From Phaeodactylum tricornutum CCAP 1055/1 (lineage: Eukaryota; Bacillariophyta; Bacillariophyceae; Surirellales; Neidiaceae): a DNA stretch of 64,000 nucleotides. Positions within the stretch are counted from its first letter, which is position 1; the number at the start of each line of letters is the position of its first letter. This document shows positions 48,923 through 58,400 of the stretch, piece by piece. Made by a program: the position numbers and the translations under genes. The stretch lies in NCBI RefSeq assembly GCF_000150955.2, contig NC_011695.1, forward strand, positions 248,001 to 312,000. Reading direction: 5' to 3'. Below the pieces are notes generated by a model. That model did no database searches and was not told the DNA's origin. It was given only the letters and a program-made list of their open reading frames with translations.

Positions 48923-49778
48923 ATTAACTCCCTTTCGAAGCAAGTCGTGACGACGGAGAGTACGAGGGATTGTAAAACAAATGGAACTTCTTGCTTCGTC
49001 CTCTTCGTATTGAAATAACTTTTTCGAAATGTTATATCGTTGAATAGTGCGATTGTTACTTGACAATTCGTGGATGTGAGTCGCTTTTTCGATCGGTCTC
49101 TGAGTGTATGCTACGTCGTTCCATCAGCTTCTGACCATTTCTTGGTGAGAGCAAGGCTATAGTGCGTGGATGATGACGAGGCCACGAAACGCAGGCAAAC
49201 TGCGCTGACAGTGAGCAAAGTGAACCGTGGAGGATGTTGAACAGCGAAGTACGCGTGCCCTTTTTCGCTTTTGTGTGAGTCAGTCTGTGTTTGCGATTGT
49301 GTCGCGTGGACTCCTGGTTTTCTATGAATCAGAAAGTCAGAGTCGCAATTGATCCAATGAAGATTCTTTATATATATCCTTCCAATGTCCTGTTCAGGAC
49401 TGACGTAAAGACATGGCCAAGTACGTTTTGTTCGCCACCGGAAGACTAGATTCACCAGACCCGGATTTCTCCTGCAATCGCCATCAGGCAGTACAATTCA
49501 GAAATTACCTAGCTCCCTCGCAAAGGTCCCCAGTAGACGTTTCTTATGTTACATTACATTCAAAACAATGGAAGATCGATTGATACCTATTGAGTTTTGC
49601 TTCCTCGGCATCGCAATGTTACATATTGCATGAACACGACAGATCACATTCACATTTGGGTGGCGCCCAGGACGCATTTCGAAAAGGCGGATGGCCATGT
49701 CAGTTCGTAGGTATATATTTCTCTGATTCATTTTGAAACATTCGGTAGCGCTTTATCTGTGTCACTCGAATCGCCATT
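48923..49778. other. Intergenic, no gene seen
   Basis: About 850 bases between two minus-strand genes. Short open frames only. A T/A-rich TATATATAT run lies near 49369-49377. It should hold the sigma-factor promoter and the 3' UTR of the next gene. Confidence 0.4.
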
Positions 49779-50744
49779 TTACGAAGTTCGATCGCGGTGG
49801 CCAGCGCTGCTATTCGTTTCCGTCTGTGAAGTAGGGTCTCGAGGAAATCGGCTTCTGCGGCTGGAGCACTCTTCTCGGGAATGCAACAATTCGCCGTTTC
49901 TGAGATTCGTCCCGTCCTGCACCTCGACGGGAGCAATTGTCCGGCGACTGCACGAAGCTGTTGGTACTTGGGTCTCTTTCTTACTCACTGGAAAGCTCCG
50001 GGGCTTAAAGCTCCTTTTGGATCGGCTGGTTCCGGAACTCGTAGAATGCTGCGATCCATCAATACCATCCGCTCCTCGAAAAGATCGATGTCTCCGCAAA
50101 CCTGCCGTCCTACATTGGACATCGTCTTTGTCGTCCTGCAGTGTTGGCGGGGATTTCTCCAGCGAAGAAGTCGAAGTTTCCAGTGCCGAGTTGAGTGAAT
50201 TGACCATGTGGCGAGCCTGGCGCCGGCTGCTGACACTCCCCGAAGGTACTTGCTGCCTACGACGCCGTCGGCGGTCTCGGTCGTCCTTATTCGTTACCGG
50301 TCCAGAAGCAGACGACCTTTTTGACGATTGTGATCTCCGAGAGGTATGGGATGCCATCGATCCCTCGGTATTCCAATTGATGTCGTCGAAATCTTCTTCG
50401 CCGAAATCAAAAGTTCCGGATCCATTGAAGCTACTGGAGTCGCCGTCATCGTTTTTCCATTCCCAGTCCCCTAGAGGGGCGTCAGCAAAAGGATCAAATG
50501 CTGAACTTTCAGTCGTACTGACCGTGTTGACTGAAAAATGAGCATCGCTTTTCTCTTCAACGACAGACAGCGGCATCATTAATCGTCTAGAACTTGACCG
50601 TTTCATCAAAAGACCTGCCCTTGGATTGGCCGCCAAATTGCTAAGGTACATTTTGGATTGAACACCTGATTCGTTGTTCTTCCTAATAGTTTTTTCATAG
50701 TTGGCAAGAACTGAATTGATACGACGACTGGAAGAAGCAGGCAT
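49779..50744 (-). CDS. Unrecognised disordered Ser/Arg-rich protein
   Basis: 321 residues from the ATG at 50744. No known domain. The sequence is Ser/Arg/Asp-rich with an acidic Trp-containing block (PLGDWEWKNDDGDSSS and EEDFDDINWN) near 90-130, a poly-Arg run (DRDRRRRRRQQ) near 160, and many SxR and RRS sites that suit phosphorylation. The opposite strand has a 260-residue frame over most of the same interval; the minus strand is preferred because the low-complexity, ATG-initiated product looks like ordinary diatom disordered protein. A nuclear or RNA-processing role is possible from composition only. Confidence 0.5.
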   Translation of the reverse strand: MPASSSRRINSVLANYEKTIRKNNESGVQSKMYLSNLAANPRAGLLMKRSSSRRLMMPLSVVEEKSDAHFSVNTVSTTESSAFDPFADAPLGDWEWKNDDGDSSSFNGSGTFDFGEEDFDDINWNTEGSMASHTSRRSQSSKRSSASGPVTNKDDRDRRRRRRQQVPSGSVSSRRQARHMVNSLNSALETSTSSLEKSPPTLQDDKDDVQCRTAGLRRHRSFRGADGIDGSQHSTSSGTSRSKRSFKPRSFPVSKKETQVPTASCSRRTIAPVEVQDGTNLRNGELLHSREECSSRRSRFPRDPTSQTETNSSAGHRDRTS

Positions 50745-51691
50745 CGTCCTTCTAGTGATGGACGTTGATGAGATAGAAAGTGATCACCGCCGGTATTCGG
50801 TTGATTTTTTGTTTCAAAGCCACTTGGGATTCGGACTGTCATGAAAAAGCCATAGGATTCTTTGGCCCTCGTGTTGATCCCGCTATATGCAGTCTTTGGG
50901 TCATGGCGGCGACATTTCAAGGAGTGGGTTCATAAGTATAATTTTTGATCACATTTTCGAACAATAAGAAAAAGTCTTTTTTATGCTTTTTGTATTTTGT
51001 AGACACTTTTGACAAAAAGGCAGAAAATATGTCTTTCTGGTCTCCAGATTTTACAGCTAGTTAACTGTGAGGGCATGTAAAAAACCCTAAAACGGCAAGC
51101 AACGATATTTGTGACCTTGTCATATATGTCCGGCTGCCTATCTCTACTCCTACATTATTTATGACTTTTAGACCCAAAAATGTCACGCTCTCTCAGTCTA
51201 CTGGTTGGACAACTATGAGGAAGTCTTCTTCGTTTTTACTGGGTAGACTATGATTTAACAAACAGTAAATGCCAAGTAGGAAAGGACCTACTTGAGCCGC
51301 TACCCCCAGAAACTGGTGAGGGAAAGCACGCTCCAGTCCCAATCGGCCCAATCTGGCGAGCAAAACGAGAAAATACGCTAAAGGGGATGGGAAAAAGTGA
51401 AAAACTCCCTAAAGGGGACAGAACGTGTTCTCTCTAAGTAGCTTCATTTGGCGCCAGTATATCGTATTTTCTCATATAATTTTAAAGTATGTTACTATTA
51501 GTCGCCATTTGAAGAGCATTGAAACTTTTAATGTAAGTTTTCTTGAATTTTTTTTACTTTTAATGAAGATCCTCACACGAATATACCAAACCTAACCCTA
51601 TTAGTCAACAAGAGAATCCGCAGTCCACCATTTTTCGATAACGCCCTCCAAGCAGTGATTTAACATCAAGCTGCACAAAGGTGGCCCACAA
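50745..51691. promoter_or_regulatory. Divergent intergenic region, 0.95 kb
   Basis: Between the Ser/Arg-rich protein gene (minus) and the TruA-like gene (plus). AT-rich in 50940-51600 with no plausible gene on either strand. Both promoters are expected. Confidence 0.4.
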
Positions 51692-52813
51692 ATGACGGTA
51701 AGGGAAGGCTTCAAACGGTACGCGGTAAGCTTGCAGTACCGTGGCCCTCCGTTCCTGGGATTTTCTTGGCAGCGGACGCAAGAAGACTGTATTTTGCCCA
51801 ACGGAACAGATCTAAGAGGTCGCCAATCGGTAGAAGGGCGGTTGCGGGAAGCCTTGGACAAGCTAGTAGGTCGCGATGGATACGATAAAATTCAGGTCAG
51901 CAGTCGAACTGATCGTGGTGTGCATGCCTTAAAAAACACGTGCCATATAGATGTGCGAACAAGTTTTCCGGATGAGTCAGGGAACGTATTGACGCCATAT
52001 TCGAGGACTTTATTTGAAGGACTGCAATATTACATAGCAAAGCAGGCCAGCACGGCTGTTGAACAGGGAGGAAAGGGTCTAGAAGTATCAAAGCGAAGAA
52101 GCATTGATCTAAAAGACGTTCTTTCTGGAAAAGAGCGCTTTCCGGCCGTTCAACAATTCCAAATAAAAGACATGCGACTGCTGAACATCAGGGAAGCTCC
52201 GCATTTCATGGACAATCCACTTTACGATGTTCAATCCACAATTCAGCCAAACAAAGTGCGCTGGGATGCACGATTTAGTGCTACACAACGGACTTACCTT
52301 TATAGGATACTTCACATGTGCAACGATACAGATTGGGCGGTACCTTTTGAGTGGAATCGATCTTGGCGAATCAGAAATTCCATCCCTTTGGATTTGGAGG
52401 CGATGCAGAGAGCAGCCAAATATTTGACAGGGACACACGACTTTACATCGTTTCGTGCATCTGGCTGCAGTCGATATTCGCCGGTGGTGACGTTGAATCA
52501 AATTTGTGTTCAGAGCCAACCGTACGGCATAGCTGGACTATCGGGTACCTTCGCAAAAGAATGTGCCTTGTTCGGCATACCTACGACCATTGACCCGTTG
52601 TGTTTGACAACGATTTCTTTTCAGGGAAATTCGTTCCTTTACCGACAAGTTAGAAATATGGTGGGATACTTGGTGGCTGTTGGCAAGGGTTGGATTAACT
52701 GTGAAGATACAGTCGCAGTATTGAATGCTCGTGACCGAACCAAGGCGCAGTCTACAGCACCAGCTCATGGACTGTTTCTGGTGGATGTGAAGCACGGGGA
52801 CTTTGAGATATAA
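51692..52813 (+). CDS. tRNA pseudouridine synthase, TruA family
   Basis: 373 residues. TruA-type elements in order: YAVSLQYRGPPFLGFSWQ (strand 1), SVEGRLREALDKL, SSRTDRGVHALKN with the catalytic Asp at residue 74, TRDR-like segment replaced by TRAY-type residues in the linker, RTYLYRIL, GTHDFTSFRASGC, then GNSFLYRQVRNMVGYLVAVG. The enzyme isomerises uridine to pseudouridine at tRNA positions 38-40 (bacterial TruA, yeast Pus3) or others (Pus1). The two parts of the bacterial layout are present, with an insert of about 60 residues (GKGLEVSKRRSIDLK) in the middle. No targeting sequence is obvious. A second, degenerate TruA-like gene lies 1.3 kb downstream on the other strand. Confidence 0.9.
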   Translation: MTVREGFKRYAVSLQYRGPPFLGFSWQRTQEDCILPNGTDLRGRQSVEGRLREALDKLVGRDGYDKIQVSSRTDRGVHALKNTCHIDVRTSFPDESGNVLTPYSRTLFEGLQYYIAKQASTAVEQGGKGLEVSKRRSIDLKDVLSGKERFPAVQQFQIKDMRLLNIREAPHFMDNPLYDVQSTIQPNKVRWDARFSATQRTYLYRILHMCNDTDWAVPFEWNRSWRIRNSIPLDLEAMQRAAKYLTGTHDFTSFRASGCSRYSPVVTLNQICVQSQPYGIAGLSGTFAKECALFGIPTTIDPLCLTTISFQGNSFLYRQVRNMVGYLVAVGKGWINCEDTVAVLNARDRTKAQSTAPAHGLFLVDVKHGDFEI

Positions 52814-52867
52814 TTGGTTAAAGTATATAATATACCGAGGATTCTTCAATGAACATTTTAAGATTTG

Positions 52868-53599
52868 TCAATTTGTTTCGTCGTCACTGATTTGAATCTT
52901 TTCCATGGCCAAAGCGCTCGGGGAGAGATGACCAGTCTTGCGATATACCTGAGCTCCCTCTGGACCGGATCGGAGTGTACTTCTGCGGACGTCCCCAATC
53001 GGGGGAATCCGCAGCCATCCACAAGGCCCAAAGGCTTCGTCGCCCAGTAAGAGAGTTCCCGCTATTACGAAAAGCTCTTCGCCCTGAGCATCAACGGCTT
53101 CCGGGAAGTAGCTAAGTGCCTTCAACCAACACATTTCCACACGCTCTCCAGTGCTAGCGTTTTTGTAAAGATCCAGGACGGTTCCAAATTTGTGGTGCGT
53201 TCCATTCGATTTCTCTTTTTCTGTATTAATGTGCAGTGAAGTCGTTCCTTCGCCAGTCTCTGCCATTTGTAGGAGTTTCACCATGATGGTGCAACCGTCG
53301 TCATCGACCCAGGGCGCGTGCTTGCTCCCGATGGGATTGCGGACGTACGTGCCGGCCGGAAATTCCCCAAACTGATCTTTGAAGGTCCCTTGTAGTACCA
53401 AGAATTCTTCTCCGCCGATGTGTTCGTGCTCGGGGAACTTCGAGTTAGGTTGGTACTGGACAATGGTGGTAGCCCGGGCTTTTTCGCTGCCGATGCGGTC
53501 GAGCATGAAACGGTTTACGCCGTAAGCCGGTGACGGAATGTACCGGGCGGCGTCAAAATGCACGGCCGCGAACGCGTTCCAGTTTGCGTGGATTTTCAT
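52868..53599 (-). CDS. ChrR-like cupin protein
   Basis: 243 residues from the ATG at 53599 (the frame extends upstream to 53743 but the extra residues lack family resemblance). Two cupin repeats are visible. The first has SKFPEHEHIGGEEFLVLQGTFKDQFGEFPAGTYVRNPIGSKHAP, with the metal-ligand His/Glu set HxHxxxxE...H. The second (CWLKALSYFPEAV, then GEELFVIAGTLLLGD, GWLRIPP) keeps the fold with fewer ligands. This is the C-terminal cupin of ChrR-type anti-sigma factors, which is also found alone in algae and bacteria. A metal-binding or stress-response role is inferred. No partner sigma factor is adjacent, although a plastid sigma gene lies 4 kb away and no link is implied. Confidence 0.75.
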   Translation of the reverse strand: MKIHANWNAFAAVHFDAARYIPSPAYGVNRFMLDRIGSEKARATTIVQYQPNSKFPEHEHIGGEEFLVLQGTFKDQFGEFPAGTYVRNPIGSKHAPWVDDDGCTIMVKLLQMAETGEGTTSLHINTEKEKSNGTHHKFGTVLDLYKNASTGERVEMCWLKALSYFPEAVDAQGEELFVIAGTLLLGDEAFGPCGWLRIPPIGDVRRSTLRSGPEGAQVYRKTGHLSPSALAMEKIQISDDETN

Positions 53600-54092
53600 G
53601 GCCTTATAAGGGAATCGCTGTTCAAAGTGTGCACTGACGACCCAGTGTACTAAACAGAATGTTGTTTGCGCAATGGTTTTCCATACGTGGTTCGGACTTT
53701 CTCGTTGTGTCTGGGGGAGGGTTGGAGTCGAAAACGGAACCAAATAGAAGTTCTAAAAACGTCTGTCATCGAAGACAACGGTATGACAAAAAGGTCACAG
53801 CAACGTAACATTCCGGTAACGTAAATGCACACAGAATCCAGGCAATCGAGCGCCATCTAATGTTAGCCTCCTTCCACTCTAGGAAGCGATGGATCCAGGC
53901 TGTATATGTATGTATATACATATAGTAATTCGACTCATTAGACCTACTTGTAAAGGTGTACATATGTCCATTCAACCACTGTTCTGTAGCAATCTCTGAG
54001 GTGCTTGGTGCCGCCGACGGTCACTTTTCCTACCGTTACACACTGTGCAGTAGAATGGGCACTAATCATTCCTCAACCTAACGGGTGTGTGT
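53600..54092. other. Intergenic, no gene seen
   Basis: About 490 bases between two minus-strand genes. A dinucleotide-like TATATGTATGTATATACATATA palindromic run lies near 53902-53923. No coding frame was recognised. Confidence 0.4.
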
Positions 54093-54956
54093 CTAGCGCA
54101 TCAACCTTCTAGAATGGTCATCGTATTCCACGTGGGCCAGAAACAAATCTTGCGGATCGGAGTGACTCACGTGATTGTTGATTGGTCCGACGGCGAGTTG
54201 TTCCGTAATCCGCTCCGGATCCAGCTGGTATGTTCCCACTTGCTGGAGTAAACCCACGAGCCGTTGCACGTCCTTTGGTTCAACGGCTGGATCAACGCGT
54301 AGAAAAAGCACAACTCCAGTGTCATTGTCGTCTGCAAAAAAGGGATCCATGGCACACATTCCGGAGGATACGTCGGGCACGTGGGAGTGAACGGCCCAAT
54401 CCCGAACGCCGGCGTCCGAGGCCACGCACAAGTTTCGTGCCGCCCGTTGCAGGACGTCCCCTAGTTGGCCCGGCAACGCTGCGTCTCGCGGCAATCGTAG
54501 ACGAGCCAGATAGGCTCGTGAGCGCACGTGACGGACGGCATCCCAGTCGTACGGTACGGGTTGGACATCCGTCACACGCAAGTCGTGGCGTGGAAGGGTA
54601 CGTCCACGGCCACCGCGTGGGGCAGTCACGGCAACGGACGATCGTAAGAGAGTATTCACGGCCCGACGGAGGGCTTCCCGGTTCCAGAATTGGTCCAAGG
54701 CGTGCCGCCGGGGCGCCAGGTCCACGCCAGCACAATTGGCGAGCACGTGCATGCCGGGGAGAGTGTGCGTTCCGAGTTGGAGATTGGTATAGTGCGCGGC
54801 TCCAACGAGGTGACGGAGGGCGGCGGCGATGCGATCCACGACGGAGAGGCAGTTGTGTGGGTAAAAGTCCACCCAGGACGATCCGTGGTACTGCAGCGTG
54901 AGCGCATAGCGCTGGTATCCGGTGGGGAGACGACCGCAAGCCGTCGCCGCCCCCAT
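54093..54956 (-). CDS. TruA-like protein without the catalytic aspartate
   Basis: 287 residues, GC-rich. The start matches TruA: GYQRYALTLQYHGSSWVDF aligns with RYAVSLQYRGPPFLGF of the intact TruA-like gene at 51692, and SVVDRIAAALRHLVGAAHYTNLQ with SVEGRLREALDKLVG. The catalytic motif RTDRGVHA reads HTLPGMHV here, so the catalytic Asp is Leu66. The remainder is weaker: GVVLFLRVDPAVEPKDVQRLVGLLQQVG could correspond to the TruA end FLYRQVRNMVGYLVAVG. The gene has no stops or frameshifts, so it is a likely pseudoenzyme rather than decayed DNA. It could bind tRNA without modifying it, or have another role. Its product is basic overall and lacks an obvious targeting signal. Confidence 0.7.
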   Translation of the reverse strand: MGAATACGRLPTGYQRYALTLQYHGSSWVDFYPHNCLSVVDRIAAALRHLVGAAHYTNLQLGTHTLPGMHVLANCAGVDLAPRRHALDQFWNREALRRAVNTLLRSSVAVTAPRGGRGRTLPRHDLRVTDVQPVPYDWDAVRHVRSRAYLARLRLPRDAALPGQLGDVLQRAARNLCVASDAGVRDWAVHSHVPDVSSGMCAMDPFFADDNDTGVVLFLRVDPAVEPKDVQRLVGLLQQVGTYQLDPERITEQLAVGPINNHVSHSDPQDLFLAHVEYDDHSRRLMR

Positions 54957-55481
54957 GGTTGTGGTGCCCGTTGCACGTCGGTCGGAAGGGATCGGGTCGC
55001 GAGGGGGGAGATATTAGAATTACAGTTACTGTTAGTTACTGTTAATTAGGTAGCAAAAACAGTACGCAAACAGGTCATTCGTGGTACGTATGGATTGGAC
55101 GGCCAATGGGTGGTGCATCGTTAGTAGGGTTAGGGTATAGCGTCGGAATCGTGTCTAGGGTTAGGGTATAGGGTCGGAATCGTATGTGACGGACGCACGG
55201 GAGGTATCGGTCAACGGGTGAAGGCGCGAAGTCTCGTCCGGCGCGCCTCGGTACGACGCAGACCGCACAGGGTCGCCGGCCGATTGCGCGGGCCTCCACA
55301 GGCTGCCCGAAAAGGGCGCACGACGAGTAATTGGAAGCCGACGTTTGGTTGGTATGGCGCTCGAAAGTTCCTCCCACTACGCTTCCCAAAGACCCGTTTG
55401 CGTCTGGGTGTTGTCGTTGTCCGTATCGACGGCACTTTCCGACGTTATCGGAGTAGTCGTTGTTTAGTACTCTATCTTATC
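54957..55481. promoter_or_regulatory. Divergent intergenic region with telomere-like repeats
   Basis: About 525 bases between the TruA-like pseudoenzyme gene (minus) and the Pol epsilon gene (plus). It contains two tandem telomere-like units (listed separately) and a TTACTGTTAGTTACTGTTAATTAG run near 55025-55049. The promoter of the polymerase gene should be close to 55400-55480. Confidence 0.4.
55119..55185. repeat. Telomere-like tandem repeat
   Basis: Two adjacent units of about 33 bp read TAGGGTTAGGGTATAG followed by a GGAATCGT segment (first near 55125, second near 55158). Each contains TTAGGG, the diatom and vertebrate telomere unit, next to unique sequence. It is an interstitial telomere-like tandem rather than a chromosome end because genes continue on both sides. 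Confidence 0.7.
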
Positions 55482-58400
55482 ATGGCTCCTGGAGGCGGCC
55501 AAGGCGGTGCCAGTCGGCAAGTCTTTGGTCAAACCATGCGCAAGAAGTCTTCTTCGTCCTCGGCGAACCGCAACAGTCAGTATCAGCGGCAGTTTGGGGG
55601 TGGAGGTAGACGAAAGGGTACCGGTATTGGCCCAAACTACTCTTCCTCCGCTCCCGACGACACCGATGCGGCAGCCAAGCGACGGCAGAGACAAATAGTG
55701 GGGGAAGAAATTGATGCACGCTTTGGAATGGAGCGCTTTGCGGCACGCAATCAACACAGCCACAACAGCAGTCACCACAGCACTCGCAGTCACGTCACCC
55801 ACAACTCCAATGTCGAACAGAGTCGCCGAGGATGGCTCTTTAACATTCTTCCCACTTCCGTAAGTGTCGATCGTTAGTCCGCGATTTGGCGAAGCAGCAA
55901 GGCACACACAAGTACATATATATATACATATATACCCTTTTACTTCTGCCCATTGGCGTCTTGCCTTTCTCACTCGTTACACTCTGCGTCCCTTCCCCCA
56001 CGGATCTCTTGTTTTTCAGGTATCGGTCGCCGATGACGTAGCGACGGCTTCCGTGGGAGGTACCGAACGTGCCGGTCTCGATCTCTACTTTTCCACCGAT
56101 TCGGGACATTCCTTCAAGTCCACCATTCTCTATCGACCCTACTTTTACGTGCTGCCGGATCTTACCGGAGTCGGACCGGAACACGTCGCGATTGTCCTCG
56201 AACTCCTGCAAACCACGCTCACGCGACTCGGAGAAACCGCTCTCCACGGATGCCACATCGTCACCAAGACCGATCTCGACCAACCCAACCATCTCGCACC
56301 CAAACACCAACACCCCAACGGACGCAAGGTCCTCAAAATGGTCTGCGACAGCGTACAACAACTCATGCAGCTCCGGGAAATCGTACGCGATGTCGTCCAC
56401 CAGAACCAAGCACGAAAGACCTCGGCTCCAACCTTTCAACCACACAACGATCAGGCCTACCTGCAGGACCCCCTCGCGCTCCTCGTCGACATGCGCGAGT
56501 ATGACGTCCCCTACGTCGTCCGCACCTGTACGGACTTGGACATCCGGGCGGGAACCTGGTACGACGTCCACTTGCTCGACGATCCGGAGGACGACTTTGG
56601 CGGCGTCCGCTTGCGCAATCCCGACCGCGAGTCCAAGGCCAATCCAACCTTTCTCGCCTTTGATATTGAATGCACCAAGGCTCCGCTCAAGTTCCCCTCC
56701 GCCGATGTGGACGAAATCTTTATGATTTCCTACATGGTCAGTACTCCACAGGGTGGACAGGGGTTCCTCGTCACGTCTCGTTCCGTCGTCGCCGCCGACG
56801 TGCACGACTTTGAATACACACCGCAACCCAACTACCCCGGACCCTTTACCATCTTCAACGAAGCCAACGAGCAGGCACTGTTGGAACGATTCTTTGCCGA
56901 GTACCAGAGGTGGAAACCGCAGATTGTCGTCACCTATAACGGCGACTTTTTCGACTGGCCCTTTGTGGAAGCCCGGGCCAAACTCTACGGACTCGATCTG
57001 TATCAGCAAACGGGGGTCTGCCGAATTCAGGACGAATACTGTGGACGCACCAGCGTACATCTCGACGCCTTTCATTGGGTCCAGCGTGATTCCTACCTCC
57101 CCCAGGGCGCACAGGGTCTCAAGGCCGTCACCAAGTACAAACTCGGATACGACCCCGTCGAAGTCGATCCCGAAGACATGCTGCGCTTTGCGCACGAAAA
57201 ACCCGTACACATGGCCACCTACTCCGTTTCCGACGCCGTCGCGACCTACTACCTCTACGAAAAGTACGTCCACTTGTTTATTTTCTCGCTCTCCACCATC
57301 ATTCCCATGGGACCCGAGGATGTCCTGCGCAAAGGTAGCGGGACATTGTGCGAGGCGCTATTGATGGTGCAGGCTTGTCAAAAATCCATCATTTGCCCGA
57401 ACAAACAGGTCGACGAGGTCGCCAAATTTCACAAGGGGCACTTGCTGGAGAGCGAAACCTACATTGGCGGAAAGGTGGAGTGCCTGGAAACCGGTGTATA
57501 CCGTAGCGACATCGAGTACGAGTTTGATCTCCAACCGTCCGCCTTTCAGCAATTAATCGATAATGTGGACCGGGATTTGACCTTTGCGATTGAAGTGGAG
57601 GGCGGTCAACAACGTGACGATATTGTCAATTACGGGGAGGTACGTACACGCTGCGGAACGTCACCAAGAACCATCACGGGCAAGCTCCCTCACGTTCTTT
57701 CTCCTTTTTGTTGTTGTGTTTGGCGTACAGATTCGCACCCAGATAGTCCACGAGCTGGAACAGCTCCGGGACCGACCCCAGCGCACCGAAAAACCCTACA
57801 TTTATCATCTGGATGTCGGTGCCATGTACCCCAACATTATTCTAACGAACCGCCTGCAGCCGAGTGCCATCGTGGACGACGCGACGTGCGCCGCGTGTGA
57901 TTATAATCAGGAAAAGAACGGATGCAAACGACCGATGGAGTGGGTGTGGCGGGGTGACCACAATCCTGCCACCCGCAACGAGTACGACCGGACCAAAGAT
58001 CAACTCGCGCGGGAACCCCAACGTGACAATTTGTCCTTTGCGCAGCTTCCCGACAGCGAACAAGCCATCCTGGTCGCCGAGCGCCTCAAGACGTACGCTC
58101 GCAAGGCCTACAAAAGAACCAAAGTTACGGAAGAGAATACTCGACAAGACGTGGTGTGTATGAGAGAGAACAATTTTTATGTGGACACGGTCCGGCAGTT
58201 TCGAGATCGTCGCTACGAATACAAGAAACTCAACAAGACTTGGAAGAAACGGGTGTCGAGCGCCAAAGATGCCGCGACCAAAAAGGAATGTGAAGATCGA
58301 GTCTTGGTCTACGATTCCTTGCAGATTGCACACAAATGTATCTTGAACAGTTTTTACGGATACGTAATGCGTCGAGGTGCTCGATGGCGGTCGATGGAAA

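Noticed and set aside
49759-50541. 260-residue plus-strand frame antisense to the Ser/Arg-rich protein
   Set aside because: It contains Cys/Trp/Leu runs with no family pattern; the ATG-initiated minus-strand frame has a more natural composition, though neither strand is certain.
54230-54939. Long frames on both strands antisense to or out of phase with the TruA-like pseudoenzyme
   Set aside because: They are Arg/Pro-rich shadows of a GC-rich gene; only the frame at 54093-54956 aligns with TruA.
55119-55185. TTAGGG-like repeats as a chromosome end
   Set aside because: Genes continue on both sides and there are only two units; this is interstitial.
55840-57273. 477-residue open frame on the minus strand inside Pol epsilon exon 2
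   Set aside because: It is antisense to a strongly conserved exonuclease domain; the long frame follows from the GC-rich third positions of the real gene, and its Val/Gly-rich product matches nothing.
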